A DNA stretch of 64,000 nt, taken from assembly GCA_018873245.2 (NCBI GenBank), contig JAEMBT020000007.1:5239129-5303128 (forward strand), read 5' to 3'. Shown here piece by piece: positions 48,072 through 59,956 of the stretch. Made by a program: the position numbers and the translations under genes. Within the stretch, counting starts at the first letter, position 1. Every line of letters starts with the position of its first letter. The notes under the pieces are model-generated. The model ran no database searches. It saw nothing but the letters and a program-made list of their open reading frames with translations, and was not told the origin of the DNA. This stretch comes from Archegozetes longisetosus (lineage: Eukaryota > Arthropoda > Arachnida > Sarcoptiformes > Trhypochthoniidae).

Positions 48072-48865
48072 ATTGAAAATTATTTTCATCTTATGTTATT
48101 CTATCATTTATTATGAAAAAAGTTGTATATTTTATCAAATCTATGAAAGACCGTTTGTAAAACACTTTATAAAAATTTCTTATCATTAAAACAAATTGAT
48201 TGTTGCTTTACAACAGCTAAGTGTTTTGCTTTAATCGATTGACTAATTAATACAAGTGTCTCAAGTTTCAATTATTTCACGGTTCATTTTTCTTCAGAGC
48301 AAGGCATGATTCAATGTCTACTTTGGCAGAACAACCAAAACAAACTGAAATGAAAGTCAACAATAGGCTTAATATCTTTCTATATACTTCTGATAGCTGA
48401 AAATCTGATACACTGATTCAAAGTTGCACTTAAATACATAAACAAAATATCGAGAGCTTTTTACAACTTACTCATAATAACATAGCAAGAAGCGAAATCC
48501 AAAATAAAGCTGATTTACCTGATGGAACTATTAATACAATAATAGGTCACAATTATTTTCGGTAATTGCACGAAGTAAAGACTTCCTGAAACAAAATTTC
48601 TAGTGTAAAACGAAATAAAGTTTAGAAAAGCAATAAAAGCTGGAAAAGTTGTAAAACTAATTCATAGTCTAGTTGTGAAGTGATGTCATTTGATTAGTTA
48701 CGCCCTTTGGTCGACGCATGCATTCAAATGTTTGTTACGCCCATTACTAGTTTATTGTATGGCTCAAAATGGCTTAACATCAGTTTTCTTATCAATACAT
48801 CAAATTTGAAAATTTATGTAATTATCTCTCCGAAAAAGTTTTAAACATTTTATTAGTCATTAGAA
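48072..48865. other. intergenic
   Basis: No feature recognised; contains the TFIIH p62 3' UTR and the 5' flank of the next gene. Confidence 0.5.
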
Positions 48866-50117
48866 ATGACAGACATATTGAGTGGAACACAACTGTTAGC
48901 TGAAGTCGGAACTGAATTAGTGAATGAGTTGCAACAATCGCTGCAAAGAGAAGTCTTAGGAGTGGAAGAGGAAGGAAGTAAAGATCTGACACCAGTAACC
49001 AAATGCTGTCTGAAGAAGAAATGCTATGAAAAAGTGTTGGCGAAAGTACAGAATGATCTGTTTAACAAGTAATTCAATTGATTTATTATGTGATTGAGGC
49101 AATTTTGGATGGTCAAACTTTTCAGCATGCTGTTATTTCACTATTTTGATCTTCATTTATTATCTATTTAGTTATACAATGCTTGTTTATTGAAATTCTA
49201 TTCTCTTTATCACTGGTTTTCAGACTTTCTGGTCTGGTCAGGACCCAGTTGCATGACTTATCACGTGATTTCTGTAGAAACTAATGTTAAGTTTTCTGAC
49301 TTAGCGGCCCATTAGTGATCCGTAAAAAGCAGTTTGAAAACCACTGCTCAACAAGATAGATACTTATGATTTAAATATTTTCTTAGATACTGAAGAACCC
49401 ACTGATAATTTTTATAGATAAAAGTTTAATTACATTTATTACAATGATCATTGATGATGAAAATTGAATTTTTCAGTTCATCAATTTTGCTTCAGTTTTT
49501 AGGCATATTTACTACTTGTTTGTATAATTGCTACAAACATTTTACATAACGCTTTCGTTTCATTTAATAACACAACAATTTTCTAAATGTTTAACAATAT
49601 CTAATTGTTTTTTTCTGATAGCTTTTGGAGAATCGGTGATTACGCCAAACAAAATTACTTTTTAGTTGGGCTAATGGCAGCCCAATCACCGAAACAGGTA
49701 ACAAGTCGTCCATTGAAGAAGAATAAGTCATTGAGTTGGAAGTATTGGGTGGACATTAGAGGCAGAAAAGTCCAGGTCTGTAAGGGGTTCTTTTTGGCAG
49801 TTTATGGCGTTTCTGATAAGAGACTTAGGGTTTTGCAAACAAAGTTAGTCAATGGGGAACCACTTGAAGATCAAAGAGGAAAATATGATAAAGAAAGAAG
49901 AGCTAATCAACATACAGTCAAGAAAAAACTAGAAAACGGAGAGATCGTTAAAAAGGAGACCAAAAAGAAGAAAACTAACGATAATGAACCAAATTCCACA
50001 ACTGGTATGAGCGGTATTAGTAATAATAATAATAACAATAGTAGTAGTAATAGTAATAATATGTTTCTGAGCGAGATAATCATTCCTCAAGGGTTCTCAA
50101 CAGTTCTGAATAATTAG
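48866..50117 (+). CDS. small basic protein with a transposon-associated domain, tandem paralogue 1
   Basis: Exons 48866-49068 and 49622-50117 (699 bases, 232 aa; intron phase 2). An acidic start is followed by LTPVTKCCLKKKCYEKV, then FWRIGDYAKQNYFLVGLM (split across the intron), WKYWVDIRGRKVQVCKGFFL, AVYGVSDKRLRVLQ and QRGKYD, and then a Lys-rich and Asn/Ser-rich tail. The order K-C-C-x-K-C ... FW..G...Q..Y ... V.....KVQVCK.FFL...G.S ... RGK is one I associate with the N-terminal part of uncharacterised arthropod and cnidarian proteins, many of them transposon-encoded with a DDE domain behind. Here no DDE domain follows. Function is unknown; nuclear location is suggested by the basic tail. 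It is paralogous to the next gene, with the same intron position and phase. Confidence 0.75.
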
Positions 50118-50952
50118 TTAATCTATTTGTCTCTGGTTGTTGAATAGAAGAGAATTAGTTTTTGACTTGGGGTAAAAACTTGTAATTTATATTGTAATTC
50201 TAAAGATAACTAATCTCATCATAACTTCGATATGGGAACCATTTTCTCATACAATAGTTGAAATATTAATAAATATATAATTATTGATCATTTATTGATT
50301 ATTGATAAAATATAAATCATATCTCTTTTTATAATGATTGTGTTAAACTTGCATTAGTTTGAAAAGTTATGCATTATATTGTAAATTAATTTAAGTTCAT
50401 CTGGAATAAACTTTCGATTTGAACCAATTTTCTAATGCATAGATTTCTCTTAGTTCTTTAAAGGTCGAAACTTCGAAAAAAATTGTTCTTATGATGAAAA
50501 AAACCGAAAAGAGGTTTTCAAAAGTACTGAAAAAAGTTTTTAAGGGTGCTGAAAAAAGTTTGTGAAACTAGAATGGTATTAAAAATGCATAAAGATTTGA
50601 ACAAAGAAAACTTTTGAATATTTAAAAATGATTTCATACAAATAGCAAGTCTAAAGTAACTTAGATGGTAATAGAAGTTTGATTTAAGTATGAACGTTAG
50701 GTATAGGTTACAATAAATAAAAACAAGAAGTAATTTCATTATTCTCAAACACAATAACTACAGTATTGGTTTTTAATATAAGAACCAAATATTGCGCGCT
50801 TACTCTCAATGGTAGATAACATGTTTTCAAAACAACTTATTACTATTGATAACCCATTATTACAAATGGACGTCAGACACAAGCACTAAAAGACTGTATT
50901 TGAAGAAAAATTCAAAGTTTCTAAATTTCTAAACAAATCTGTCGACAGCAAA
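50118..50952. other. intergenic between tandem paralogues
   Basis: AT-rich. No terminal inverted repeats or target duplications bordering either gene were seen. Confidence 0.5.
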
Positions 50953-51877
50953 ATGTCTTCTCATGAGATTCAAACGCATCCCACCACAATTATGATATTA
51001 CCGGCTTCTGCTTCAGATCACTCTTTACTTGATGTCAATGTGAGCAATGATGACATCAATCAATACGAAGAAGAAGAGACCGATTACGAGAGGCCAGTGA
51101 CTGGTCTGACACCAGTGGCCAAATGCTGTCTTAAGAGACAATGTTTTAATAAATTTGCTCCACAAGTACAGGAAGACTGCTTTAACAGGTATTCAATATG
51201 GGGGTTTTCACATCAACCATAACATTGATTTGTCTCTGGTTTTCTCTACTCATCAATTGTCTATCAGTTTGTCCAATATTTATTCATTTTCTTAATCAAC
51301 TTTTAACTCTGTTTTTCTTAAGTTTACAAATGTTTTTTCAATTATTTTTCTTTTATTAAGTAAATCTAAAAGTTTTGTTTAAATTTGATTTAAATGAGAG
51401 TTCGGAGAAGAGTCTCATTGACTTAGTTTTGAGATTTTAATCTGAAAACTTTTATATTAGATTTTTTAAACTAATGCTGGTTTCGAATGAATTGATTTCA
51501 GATTTTGGTCGATTAAGAATAAAAGTAATCAAAATTACTTTTTGGCCGGTCTCATGAGTGCTGATGACCCGAAGCGTACGGTTCAAAATCCAGTCCGACA
51601 TAATAAGACTGTGAGCTGGACTTACTTTGTAGACGTTAGAGGAAAGAAGGTTCAGGTCTGCCAAAATTTTTTGACTGCTGTTTACGGCATATCCAGCTCT
51701 AAAATACAAACAATTCAACACAAATTGTTATCTGGCTCTTCGCTCGATGATCTCAGGGGAAAGTTCTCGAAGAAGAAAAAGAGAGATGAAGACGAGGACG
51801 ACATGCGATTGGATATTGGGATTATGAATAATGAGAAGAAGACACCTAAGAAAAAGGGTCGTAAAAGTCAAGTTTAA
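50953..51877 (+). CDS. small basic protein with a transposon-associated domain, tandem paralogue 2
   Basis: Exons 50953-51188 and 51502-51877 (612 bases, 203 aa; intron phase 2, inserted at the homologous codon). A 50-residue acidic N-terminus leads to LTPVAKCCLKRQCFNKF, FWSIKNKSNQNYFLAGLM, WTYFVDVRGKKVQVCQNFLT, AVYGISSSKIQTIQ and LRGKFS, ending in a very basic tail (KKKKRDEDEDD, then KKTPKKKGRKSQV). It matches its neighbour through the domain but differs at both ends. Conservation of the Cys set and the VQVC motif implies selection after duplication. Product unknown. Confidence 0.75.
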
Positions 51878-52604
51878 AAAGCTTTATAGTTTGACAATTG
51901 ACTCTTTTGCCAATCAATAACCTTTTGATTATATGAAAAGTCAAATTGTATACAACTTTAAGAATGACTTTTGTTTGTTTCATTTGAACATTGACATGAA
52001 AATAATTATTCTTTATTCATAAATATTTGCCTTGAGGGCCCATACTTCATTGAGTTTTCTATTTTTATCTCAATTCAAATTTATTTGATCACAATTCAAA
52101 CTTTGAAATATATTAATTAAGTCTATTTTGTTCTCTTCATTGTTCTCTTTGTTTCATAATTGAAATAAAAAGTTTGAAACCTAAGACTTAGAGATTTTAA
52201 TTTATTCGTTGTAAGAATTGATTGGTCGACTTATTGATTAATTAATTATAATATTGTCCTAGTTTGTATGATGAAAGTGTTTAATTTTCAATTCAAGTTA
52301 ATTAAGTTGTGCAAAATTTAGATTTAATACAAATATATTTTCAAAAGGCATATCTGTTTTTCATCCAAACTTTTGATTGCAAGTTATAGCATAGCGCAGT
52401 CTTGTATAGATTGAACTGAATTTAGGCAGAAATAAACGTAAATCAAATGAACAAAGAATTAACCATAAATTGATGAGAGTTTGTTATAACTAAGAGATGG
52501 CGCGACGTAACAGAACATAAAAATCAAGGTTTTAGAGTGCATGTGATTTTGATCAGTCAATACAAACTAATTTGAAAAGAAAATTCAAATCTAAATTAAG
52601 CAAG
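51878..52604. other. intergenic
   Basis: No feature recognised. Confidence 0.5.
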
Positions 52605-55053
52605 ATGTTAAGTTTAAGATATCTCAGACTGAACCAACTGCGTAGATTTGCAATCACTTCAAAAAGCAGTTTGTTTACTGCAACAACTGATTATTCATTT
52701 TCTGCGGAAGTAATTGATCCATACATTGATTACAATTATTTGAATCCACTAAACGTTTCGGCAAAACATAAGAATTTAATAAATAGTATGTTCTTTTGGT
52801 CTAAGTGTGTCACAGAAGGAAAACAACCGCTTCAACAGTTATTGGAAGACAACGAATTTCAGAAATCTTGCTCGACAATCGTCAGATCTGTCGCTGACAT
52901 TGAAAGTATCGACTTAATTCTCTTGTTGCAGTCGCTTTTGGTCATGGATTTGGATCCAAACACCCGAGTGGTCTCTCATTTATCTTTACTTTTATTACGT
53001 TTGATTTTCTTCTTCTTCTTCTTCCTCTCTATTAATTCTTTATTCATTTAAAGATTCGCTATTTGGAGAACGAAGTTCTATGGCGTTCGAGGAATTTGTC
53101 TCTTAAAAAGCTGTTGAGGTGTTTGTCATATCATGTCAGATATCAATCAACTGAACAACAAAAGCAAGTAGTTCGCGAATTAATTGTGAGAATTCAATCG
53201 AATTTAGATGAGGCTAAAGATGAGAACGACGTGCTTATGATGGTAATGATCAGTCTATTCGTCATATATTTAGCATTACTTTTTGCAAAAGTTTCCAATT
53301 TTTCACTCAAGAGATATTTATTTTTCAAAATGTGTTTCAGTTCAAAGTTTATCATAAGATTCCACATATTTACTATCAAAACTTCACTTTCTATCACTTA
53401 CTTTTGAGAATATATATATTTCGAGTTCTCCTTTCAATTCAAACATTTAGATCCTCTAGAAATAAGTCTTAACGAGGTTAATTTCAAGTGCTAATGATTT
53501 ATTCATATTTTAGTTCCGACTTTCGAAATGTTTTACTGAAGAATGTATGGAACGGATCGAAAAGACAGCGCTGGAAATGATAGTTCAGAATTCACAGAAT
53601 CAGTTTAAAGCTGATTCACTTTGTTATCTCTTGGTATTATTATCGCTATCAAAACGTAGAACAAAACCACTGATTCGTGCAGTAATTAACAAATTGATTA
53701 ATTTGAGAGTAGAAGAAATGAATTGTTCACCAACACATCTCATAAACATGATATCAGCTCTAAATAGACTGAATTTTCCTGACTTTAATTTACTGCAAAA
53801 ATCGTGCGATTTATTATGTAATATGAATTTTATCGAAAAGGTTTCTCCAAGTTCTAGAAGAGAACTGTTATCCGCCGTCAGTCAACTCAATTGGTCTCAT
53901 CCACGATTAATAGATTACTTCATTGAAAAAATAACTGATAATCCAAATAATTTTAGGTATTGTAACCTCATAAGTTTTGAAGTTGTTCTAAGTATTGAAT
54001 TTTTTCTACTTTACACTTATTACTGTTTAGCCCTCAAGATTTATTCGCATTCATCATTAGTTGTGCACGTCTTTACCATCACACTCCTTATATGCACGAA
54101 GTATTGTCTTCTTATGTAATACCTTATGTCAAACAAGAAGATTTCAATAGCTACTCATGGCTTATATATGTTTGGTCGCTTTCTATTCTGGAAAGCGCTC
54201 CGTTCGAACTCATTACTTCTGTTTTGAACAGTAAATTCTGTGATCAAGTGCTGAATGAGTCACAATATTATGAATCAATTATTACCAAATTGAAACTTTT
54301 GAACATAAAAGCCGTCGCAGAAATTGAGATGAATAAGGAGATTGATTGTCCTGATTGTTTGAAGACTGTTCTTGAAATGCCTAAGAAGTCGAACGAGTTG
54401 GAAGTCTTTCAAAACTCGATTATTGAATCATTGAATTCGTTTATGCCAAAAGAAAAATATATCGCGACCAACTTAGCGACTCCTCTAGGCTTCACTATCG
54501 GTATGTTCTGGAATAACTAAAGCTTTAAATTTTTTTCATTCAGATATTTAGAAATTTTCGCAGAAACAAGTCTTACAAATAAGTATCGTTAGCTCTCGAT
54601 ATTAGATAAAGTGATTATTAAAATTTTTAATTTGCAATAAGTTTAAAGCTTTGGAATTTTTCATTACAGATGCTGAATTTGTCATTAATTCATCGAGCAG
54701 TCCGTTGCCAATAGCAGAATATGGAATATTCGGTGCTGACATTAATAAACAAACAAAGCCATTACCCTCAGGATTCAGAAGGTTTTTCATATGATTTAAC
54801 TAAATTGGAATATTTCTATAATACTGTTTGATTCAATTACAGAGTTGCTGTCCTGTGCTTCGGATATAGCGATACACTTCTTGATCGCCCACAACAAATA
54901 GGTGTTCACAGACTAGCAATCAGATTATTAAAGAAGTTAAACTATTCTGTACTTGTTCTTAATGAGACTTCGATACCAATCAAAATGTCTTCTATTAAGA
55001 AGGTTCAACGTTTACAAAAAATGATAAACAATTTATTTGATTCTATCGATTAA
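52605..55053 (+). CDS. FAST-kinase-domain (FASTKD)/RAP-domain mitochondrial protein
   Basis: Exons 52605-52970, 53054-53242, 53514-53956, 54031-54500, 54670-54781 and 54843-55053 (1791 bases, 596 aa) join in frame throughout. The N-terminus (MLSLRYLRLNQLRRFAITSK) is basic, without acids, like a mitochondrial targeting peptide. The body is helical with repeated Leu-rich segments (LLLQSLLVMDLDPNTRV, LRCLSYHVR, HLINMISALNRLNF, ELLSAVSQLNWSHPRLIDYF) typical of FAST_1/FAST_2 regions. The end is a RAP domain (RVAVLCFGYSDTLLDRPQQI, GVHRLAIRLLKKLNYSVLVL, NE). FASTKD proteins bind and process mitochondrial transcripts. Length and layout suggest FASTKD4/TBRG4 or a relative, but I cannot fix the paralogue. 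A TTG-initiated extension upstream is not used. AATAAA near 55286. Convergent with the zinc transporter downstream. Confidence 0.85.
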
Positions 55054-55461
55054 GTAGAACTAAAATTAGTACAAAAGATATTTTTAATTGTATTTAATTA
55101 ATCATTTCACTGAGGAGTGACTTTACAGTAAAGTAGTTTCTGGAAATTGTTGATTGCCTCAGCTCTCAATTGATTTGAGATCAAATGTTGTATTTATAAG
55201 ATTAAGTAAAATGATTTAAAATAGATTATGGTTGATTTAAATTCAAAATTATTTATTAGACTTTAATACAGACGCATTCATTTTAAATAAATAAAGTTTA
55301 TAACGAGTTTAAATAGTTTTTATTGAAGGGGATAAAAAATAATAGTGATCTAAAGATGGTTTTGCTGTAATGTAATGAAACAGAAAGTATTTCATTCAAT
55401 TATTATTCATCATTTCCTTTCAATTTGTTAATTTCTTTTATTTAGTCTACTTTGATTGGTC
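55054..55461. other. convergent 3' intergenic
   Basis: Holds poly(A) signals for both flanking genes: AATAAA near 55286 on plus and AATAAA at 55438-55443 (minus). Confidence 0.55.
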
Positions 55462-58400
55462 TCAATCAAAATGTAGCTTATCTTCAAAGATTGCAATAAT
55501 AAGCATAGATCCGATGCCCAATAAAACTCCAAAATTTTTCAAAAATATCATCAGAATTGGACGATCGGTTTCTGTTTTTTGCTTGAGTTCAGGCAACTAA
55601 ACAAGAAAGAAAAATAAAAAATGTTCATCCGAAACTATTAAAAAGTTGAGAATCACATACCATGTCAGTGAGTGCTACATAGAGGAAAATTCCTGCACAT
55701 ATGGCTAAGATCCACTTTTGCGAGCGTTCGTCTGCGCCCAGAATTAATCCGACATACAGTCCAACAAAAGCTGTTAATGCGGCCGCAAAGTTGATAATTG
55801 CTGCCTTCTTGATGCTTAATCCCGTAGATAAAAGGACAGCAAAGTCGCCTGAAAAAGACGTTGAAACAAATGATTATTTCGAGAATAAAGAATAAGTAGT
55901 AAGTTTGTATACCGAGTTCATGAGGCAATTCATGACATAAAACTGCTATAGAAGTTGATATTCCACTAGAATATTGATAGAAATATATTAGTTGCAATTG
56001 AAACCAGGTTTAGTTTTTACAAAATGATTGATACCTCCCAACACCACCACTGAATGCAACTCCAATAGCGAGTCCATCACCGAAGTTATGAATAGCATCT
56101 CCTACAGAGATCATTATAGCAAGGGGCGTCAAACCCCAGAAAAGCGATTCCCCATCCAGAATATTCGGCTGCTCTTTAAGTTTGCTTTCAGTCAAATTCT
56201 GAGTTGATTTCATTGATCCATTAGAATTAATATTAAGAGTTGTATCTGAACCTGAATATGATGTCTAAATGAGGTAAAAATTAGAGATTTGAGCTAAAAT
56301 GTGTTGTGAAGACTAAATTCTTGATTTGGAAATCATACCAAATGTATAGAAGAATCACTGGCTCCTAACTCTTGAGTTGAAGCAGTCTTATTTGTGGTAA
56401 AATCAGGCTTCTGAGAGTGGCTGTGTCCGTGTCCATGAGTATGTCCATTGGTCTAATTGAGTAACTTTTCAATTACAATAACAAAACTTCAACGAAAAAC
56501 AGTGGCTTAACTTGAAAGTAAGCGAACATTTAATATGGTATTCGATTGTCTTATGCATAATAAAAGTCATAAATTTCAAGTTATGTCACTTTAAACAAGT
56601 GATCACATACCTCACCACTCGAACAGAAGGTATTGATAACAACTTCGAACAGAAACAATGCATACATTGCACCCAAAAGGCATAATTGATACCAGAGATA
56701 ATCAGGAATACTATCTAGATAGCCGTCGCTACTGTGATCGTGGTCATGATCGTGATCGTGATCGTGATCAGTCTCATTACTTGACTCTTCGCCGTGAGAA
56801 TGAAGGCCTAAGGATGTAGGAATGAGATGAAGAAGTGCATCGCCAGATAGTGTTCCGAATGCTAGTCCAATGAAGCACATCATGACATAATTGTAAGAGC
56901 GTTTAGATAGTATTGGCAAAATAAATATGCCAATGATTGCAGTCAAGCTTATTATTAGTACAGCCAATGTTGAATATCCATACACTTTAAGAAGAGAATA
57001 GAAAATTATATGAATAAAATAGCAATCAAGTTGTCTAAATACGTTGCAGATTAAACTAACGGTATGATAACTTTATCTTAAACTTGATCAAGTTTTTAAT
57101 GATCAAGTTTTTAATGTTTATCTGAAAATTGATCAATTTATTTACATAGTAAATGTTATCTGAAAAATTCGGTAAACTCTTAGATTCAATGAGTGTTTCC
57201 TTAGGCAAGAATGTGCTGATAACTAGCATTCCTAAAGTTACAAAAAGACCATTGGAATCTAAATGTGACTTCTCATACCGACAATTTTCATCGATTTCAA
57301 GTGATATCTAGATTCCTAAATGCAATTTATAAACTATATTTTAGTTTCGAATAATGATTAAATTGTTGGATAGCTTTTTAAACGGATTCCAACTTTATCT
57401 TAAACTTTGAATGAGAGACAATAAAATATTTTAACGATTTCTTCCTGTAATTGAAAAACTTGTTTAAAGTCATACTTTATTCATAGGACTTAGATTCATC
57501 TGTGCCACAAAAGTTTTACCAATCTTTTAGATCTATTTAATCGTGATCAAACACAAGGTCTTATTGAAAACATTGCTCACTATCATATGCTATGGATATT
57601 GTTTAAAAATTGATTATTAAAAATGAATAACATGTTATGCATTGAAGACTTGAAGGATTTTCAAAACTTATATCGATCTTGAAAAACAGAGATCAACAAT
57701 AGGTTTAATTAGCAACAATTGAATGTAAAAGAAGATAACTTACGCTCAGCATCGGTAAGCTTTGAGGTAGACTTTTCTTTTTGTGGCTGTAAATCATGAT
57801 CACGATGGTCGTGATGGTAGTGATCATTGCCATAAGTACACGCTCTGCTCACGATCTGCTGCAACAATATTGGACACAAATTTTGAACTTCTTTGGCTAA
57901 GAAATAACCATCTTTTGCGAAATTTTTCAGATAAAAGTGATCGTTGAGGCAAGTGGACTTTGATTCTGGTATAACACTATTGTTATTAGGAACTGATCTT
58001 TTATGATGATGACTATGATGGTGATGATGATGGTGATGGTCATTGTGATGGTGATCATCGTCCAAGTTATTGGAGTTTCCAATGCTAAGATCGCGTAACA
58101 ACTTCTCGAATCCTAAGATTGTTCAATAAACGATACAATCAATCAAATGAATTGTCATAAAAGCTGAAATAAATTAGCTTTAAAACAATTTGAGGCTTAA
58201 AATTATGAGATAAATATATTTGTAAAGTTATATTTATGATGTTTAAGAAAGTTTTATTCGGAAAATGTGTGATTAAGTTTGTTGACATATAATGCTTCTT
58301 ATTTATCAAGTAATTAATTGCTAACATCAATAAAAACTTAAATAATTGTCTTATATGCATAATATCTATGATTGATGTTTTAAGTCGTCACCTTAATCAC

Positions 58401-59956
58401 TTAATGTTCAAAGTTAATTAGTTAACTGCTCTGATCTTGTTTTTCGAAAACTGACAAAAGACTAGACCAGTCAGTGGCACTTAAATTAATTAACTTTAGT
58501 CTTAAGCCTGCAAATTAGTGATAATATAATTAAGTTCATCAATTAAAGTTAGTATATTTTTATGGTCTATTTCCGTATTTTATGACAGTTAAAGATAATG
58601 ATCTGGTTATTGGGTTACCTTCTTCGTCGATTCTATTGGTTCTATCAGTGCCATAATGAGAAAATAAATAATTCAAATACTCGCTTTCGACAAACTTGAT
58701 GCAACGACCTGTTCACAAATTTATTAGTTTAATACAAGTAATGCACGTTACGTCCAAAATATAGATAATAGCTAATGCAACCTCGAGAATACACCTACTT
58801 CAGTTGGCATTTGAGCCAAAGTTAATGGTTATTACTTTATTGACCTGCAATTGATCTATCAGCCATTTATCATAAAATCAATTATGATAAAGTAAATCTA
58901 ACCTAATGTTAGATGGAAATCACTAAATACAACTTGAAGCTCTTTTCTGGTCAATTTTTTATGTTTCGTACTGCATCGTATTTCATAATTATGTTCGCAA
59001 ACTTAGTTCACTACTCGAGAAAAACTCAATTTGAGCAATGCTTCAATACAATATATTAATTTAGACAATTGATAGTTGATTTTTATTGAAACTTTAAACT
59101 TTTTTTTGAATATTCAAACAAATTAGTAACAATAAAAGTTTTGAAAGAGCTTCAAATTGACAAGTTTTGTGCAAATTGATTTTCAATGTCTTATGTTGGT
59201 TGGCACTGAAATATTGTTAATGTATTCGCGAAGTTGCTATAAATGGTTTGAAAACCTTCGTGGTCTATTATTAAGAAAGTTTCAACACTAAAAAAACGAA
59301 CATTAATTTTTGAAATAACTTCTTTTGAAAGCTTACCAGCTGCTAGTTTTCTAACAACAATTTGTGACAATAATTCAATTTTTTTAACAGAACTTTCATC
59401 ACTTGATTCATGGTCATCTTGAAGTACTCCCCAAACGTTTACAAATTGATTGACGACATCTCGCGATGAAAAGCACTGCTATTATAAAAAACTCAAATTT
59501 AAAACTCGTCTGAGTTACATAAGCAGTTAATAGACTGAAAAAAGTCGATTATAGGAAAGGAAAGAGACTTAAGGGAATCCCAGTTTCCAACTTTTTCAAC
59601 GATAGACGGAAACGTTGTTGATTAAATTCGAGTTTTTATTAGATAATTGATGATTTCGCTAAAAAATGCTAACATTTAAATAGAATCTGTGTATTCGAGC
59701 AACGGTTCAAGTGATACGGGAGGAAATGATATCAAATTAGAAATTAAAATAAGCTGTTCGCAGCACAGAAATCATTACTAATTGCCTCTTCAAGTTTTGA
59801 ACCTAATGGCATATTATTTCCTATCTTGCTAACTAATTTAAAAAATGGTAGAGTCGTCTATAACTGTTGAATTCCGAGAACTCATAACTTTATAAAAAAC
59901 ATAATGATATACCTCAGCAGGAATACAAGTAATAATGTGATGGATGAATCTGTCAT
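55462..59956 (-). CDS. foi: LIV-1 subfamily ZIP zinc transporter (fear-of-intimacy / SLC39A6/A10-like)
   Basis: Imports Zn2+ into the cytosol across the plasma or secretory membranes; in Drosophila the relative foi is needed for cell migration and E-cadherin. Eleven exons (minus): 59956-59913, 59534-59519, 59478-59337, 58708-58619, 58112-57744, 56984-56611, 56452-56339, 56264-56035, 55965-55913, 55848-55661, 55596-55462 (1755 bases, 584 aa). Signal peptide MTDSSITLLLVFLL continues through a 16-base micro-exon. The extracellular part has CFSSRDVVNQF, FSHYGTDRTNRIDEEGFEKL, a His run (DHHHNDHHHHHHHHSHHHK) and LCPILLQQIVSRAC. The membrane part has GTLSGDALLHLIP, an (HD)n loop, then NGHTHGHGHSHS, HNFGDGLAIG (TM4) and the LIV-1 signature HELPHELGD (TM5, about residue 470), ending EDKLHFD. 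Order and motifs fit ZIP6/ZIP10. The first two exons are the least certain. Confidence 0.9.

Noticed and set aside
49993..50066. Trinucleotide repeat-like AAT/AGT run
   Set aside because: It is the Asn/Ser-coding stretch of paralogue 1 and not an independent repeat feature.
52572..52604. N-terminal extension of the FASTKD gene from a TTG codon
   Set aside because: The ATG at 52605 gives a mitochondrial-type targeting sequence; a TTG start is not expected in a nuclear animal gene.
56735..56770. GATCGT tandem repeat
   Set aside because: It encodes the His-Asp loop of the zinc transporter and needs no other explanation.
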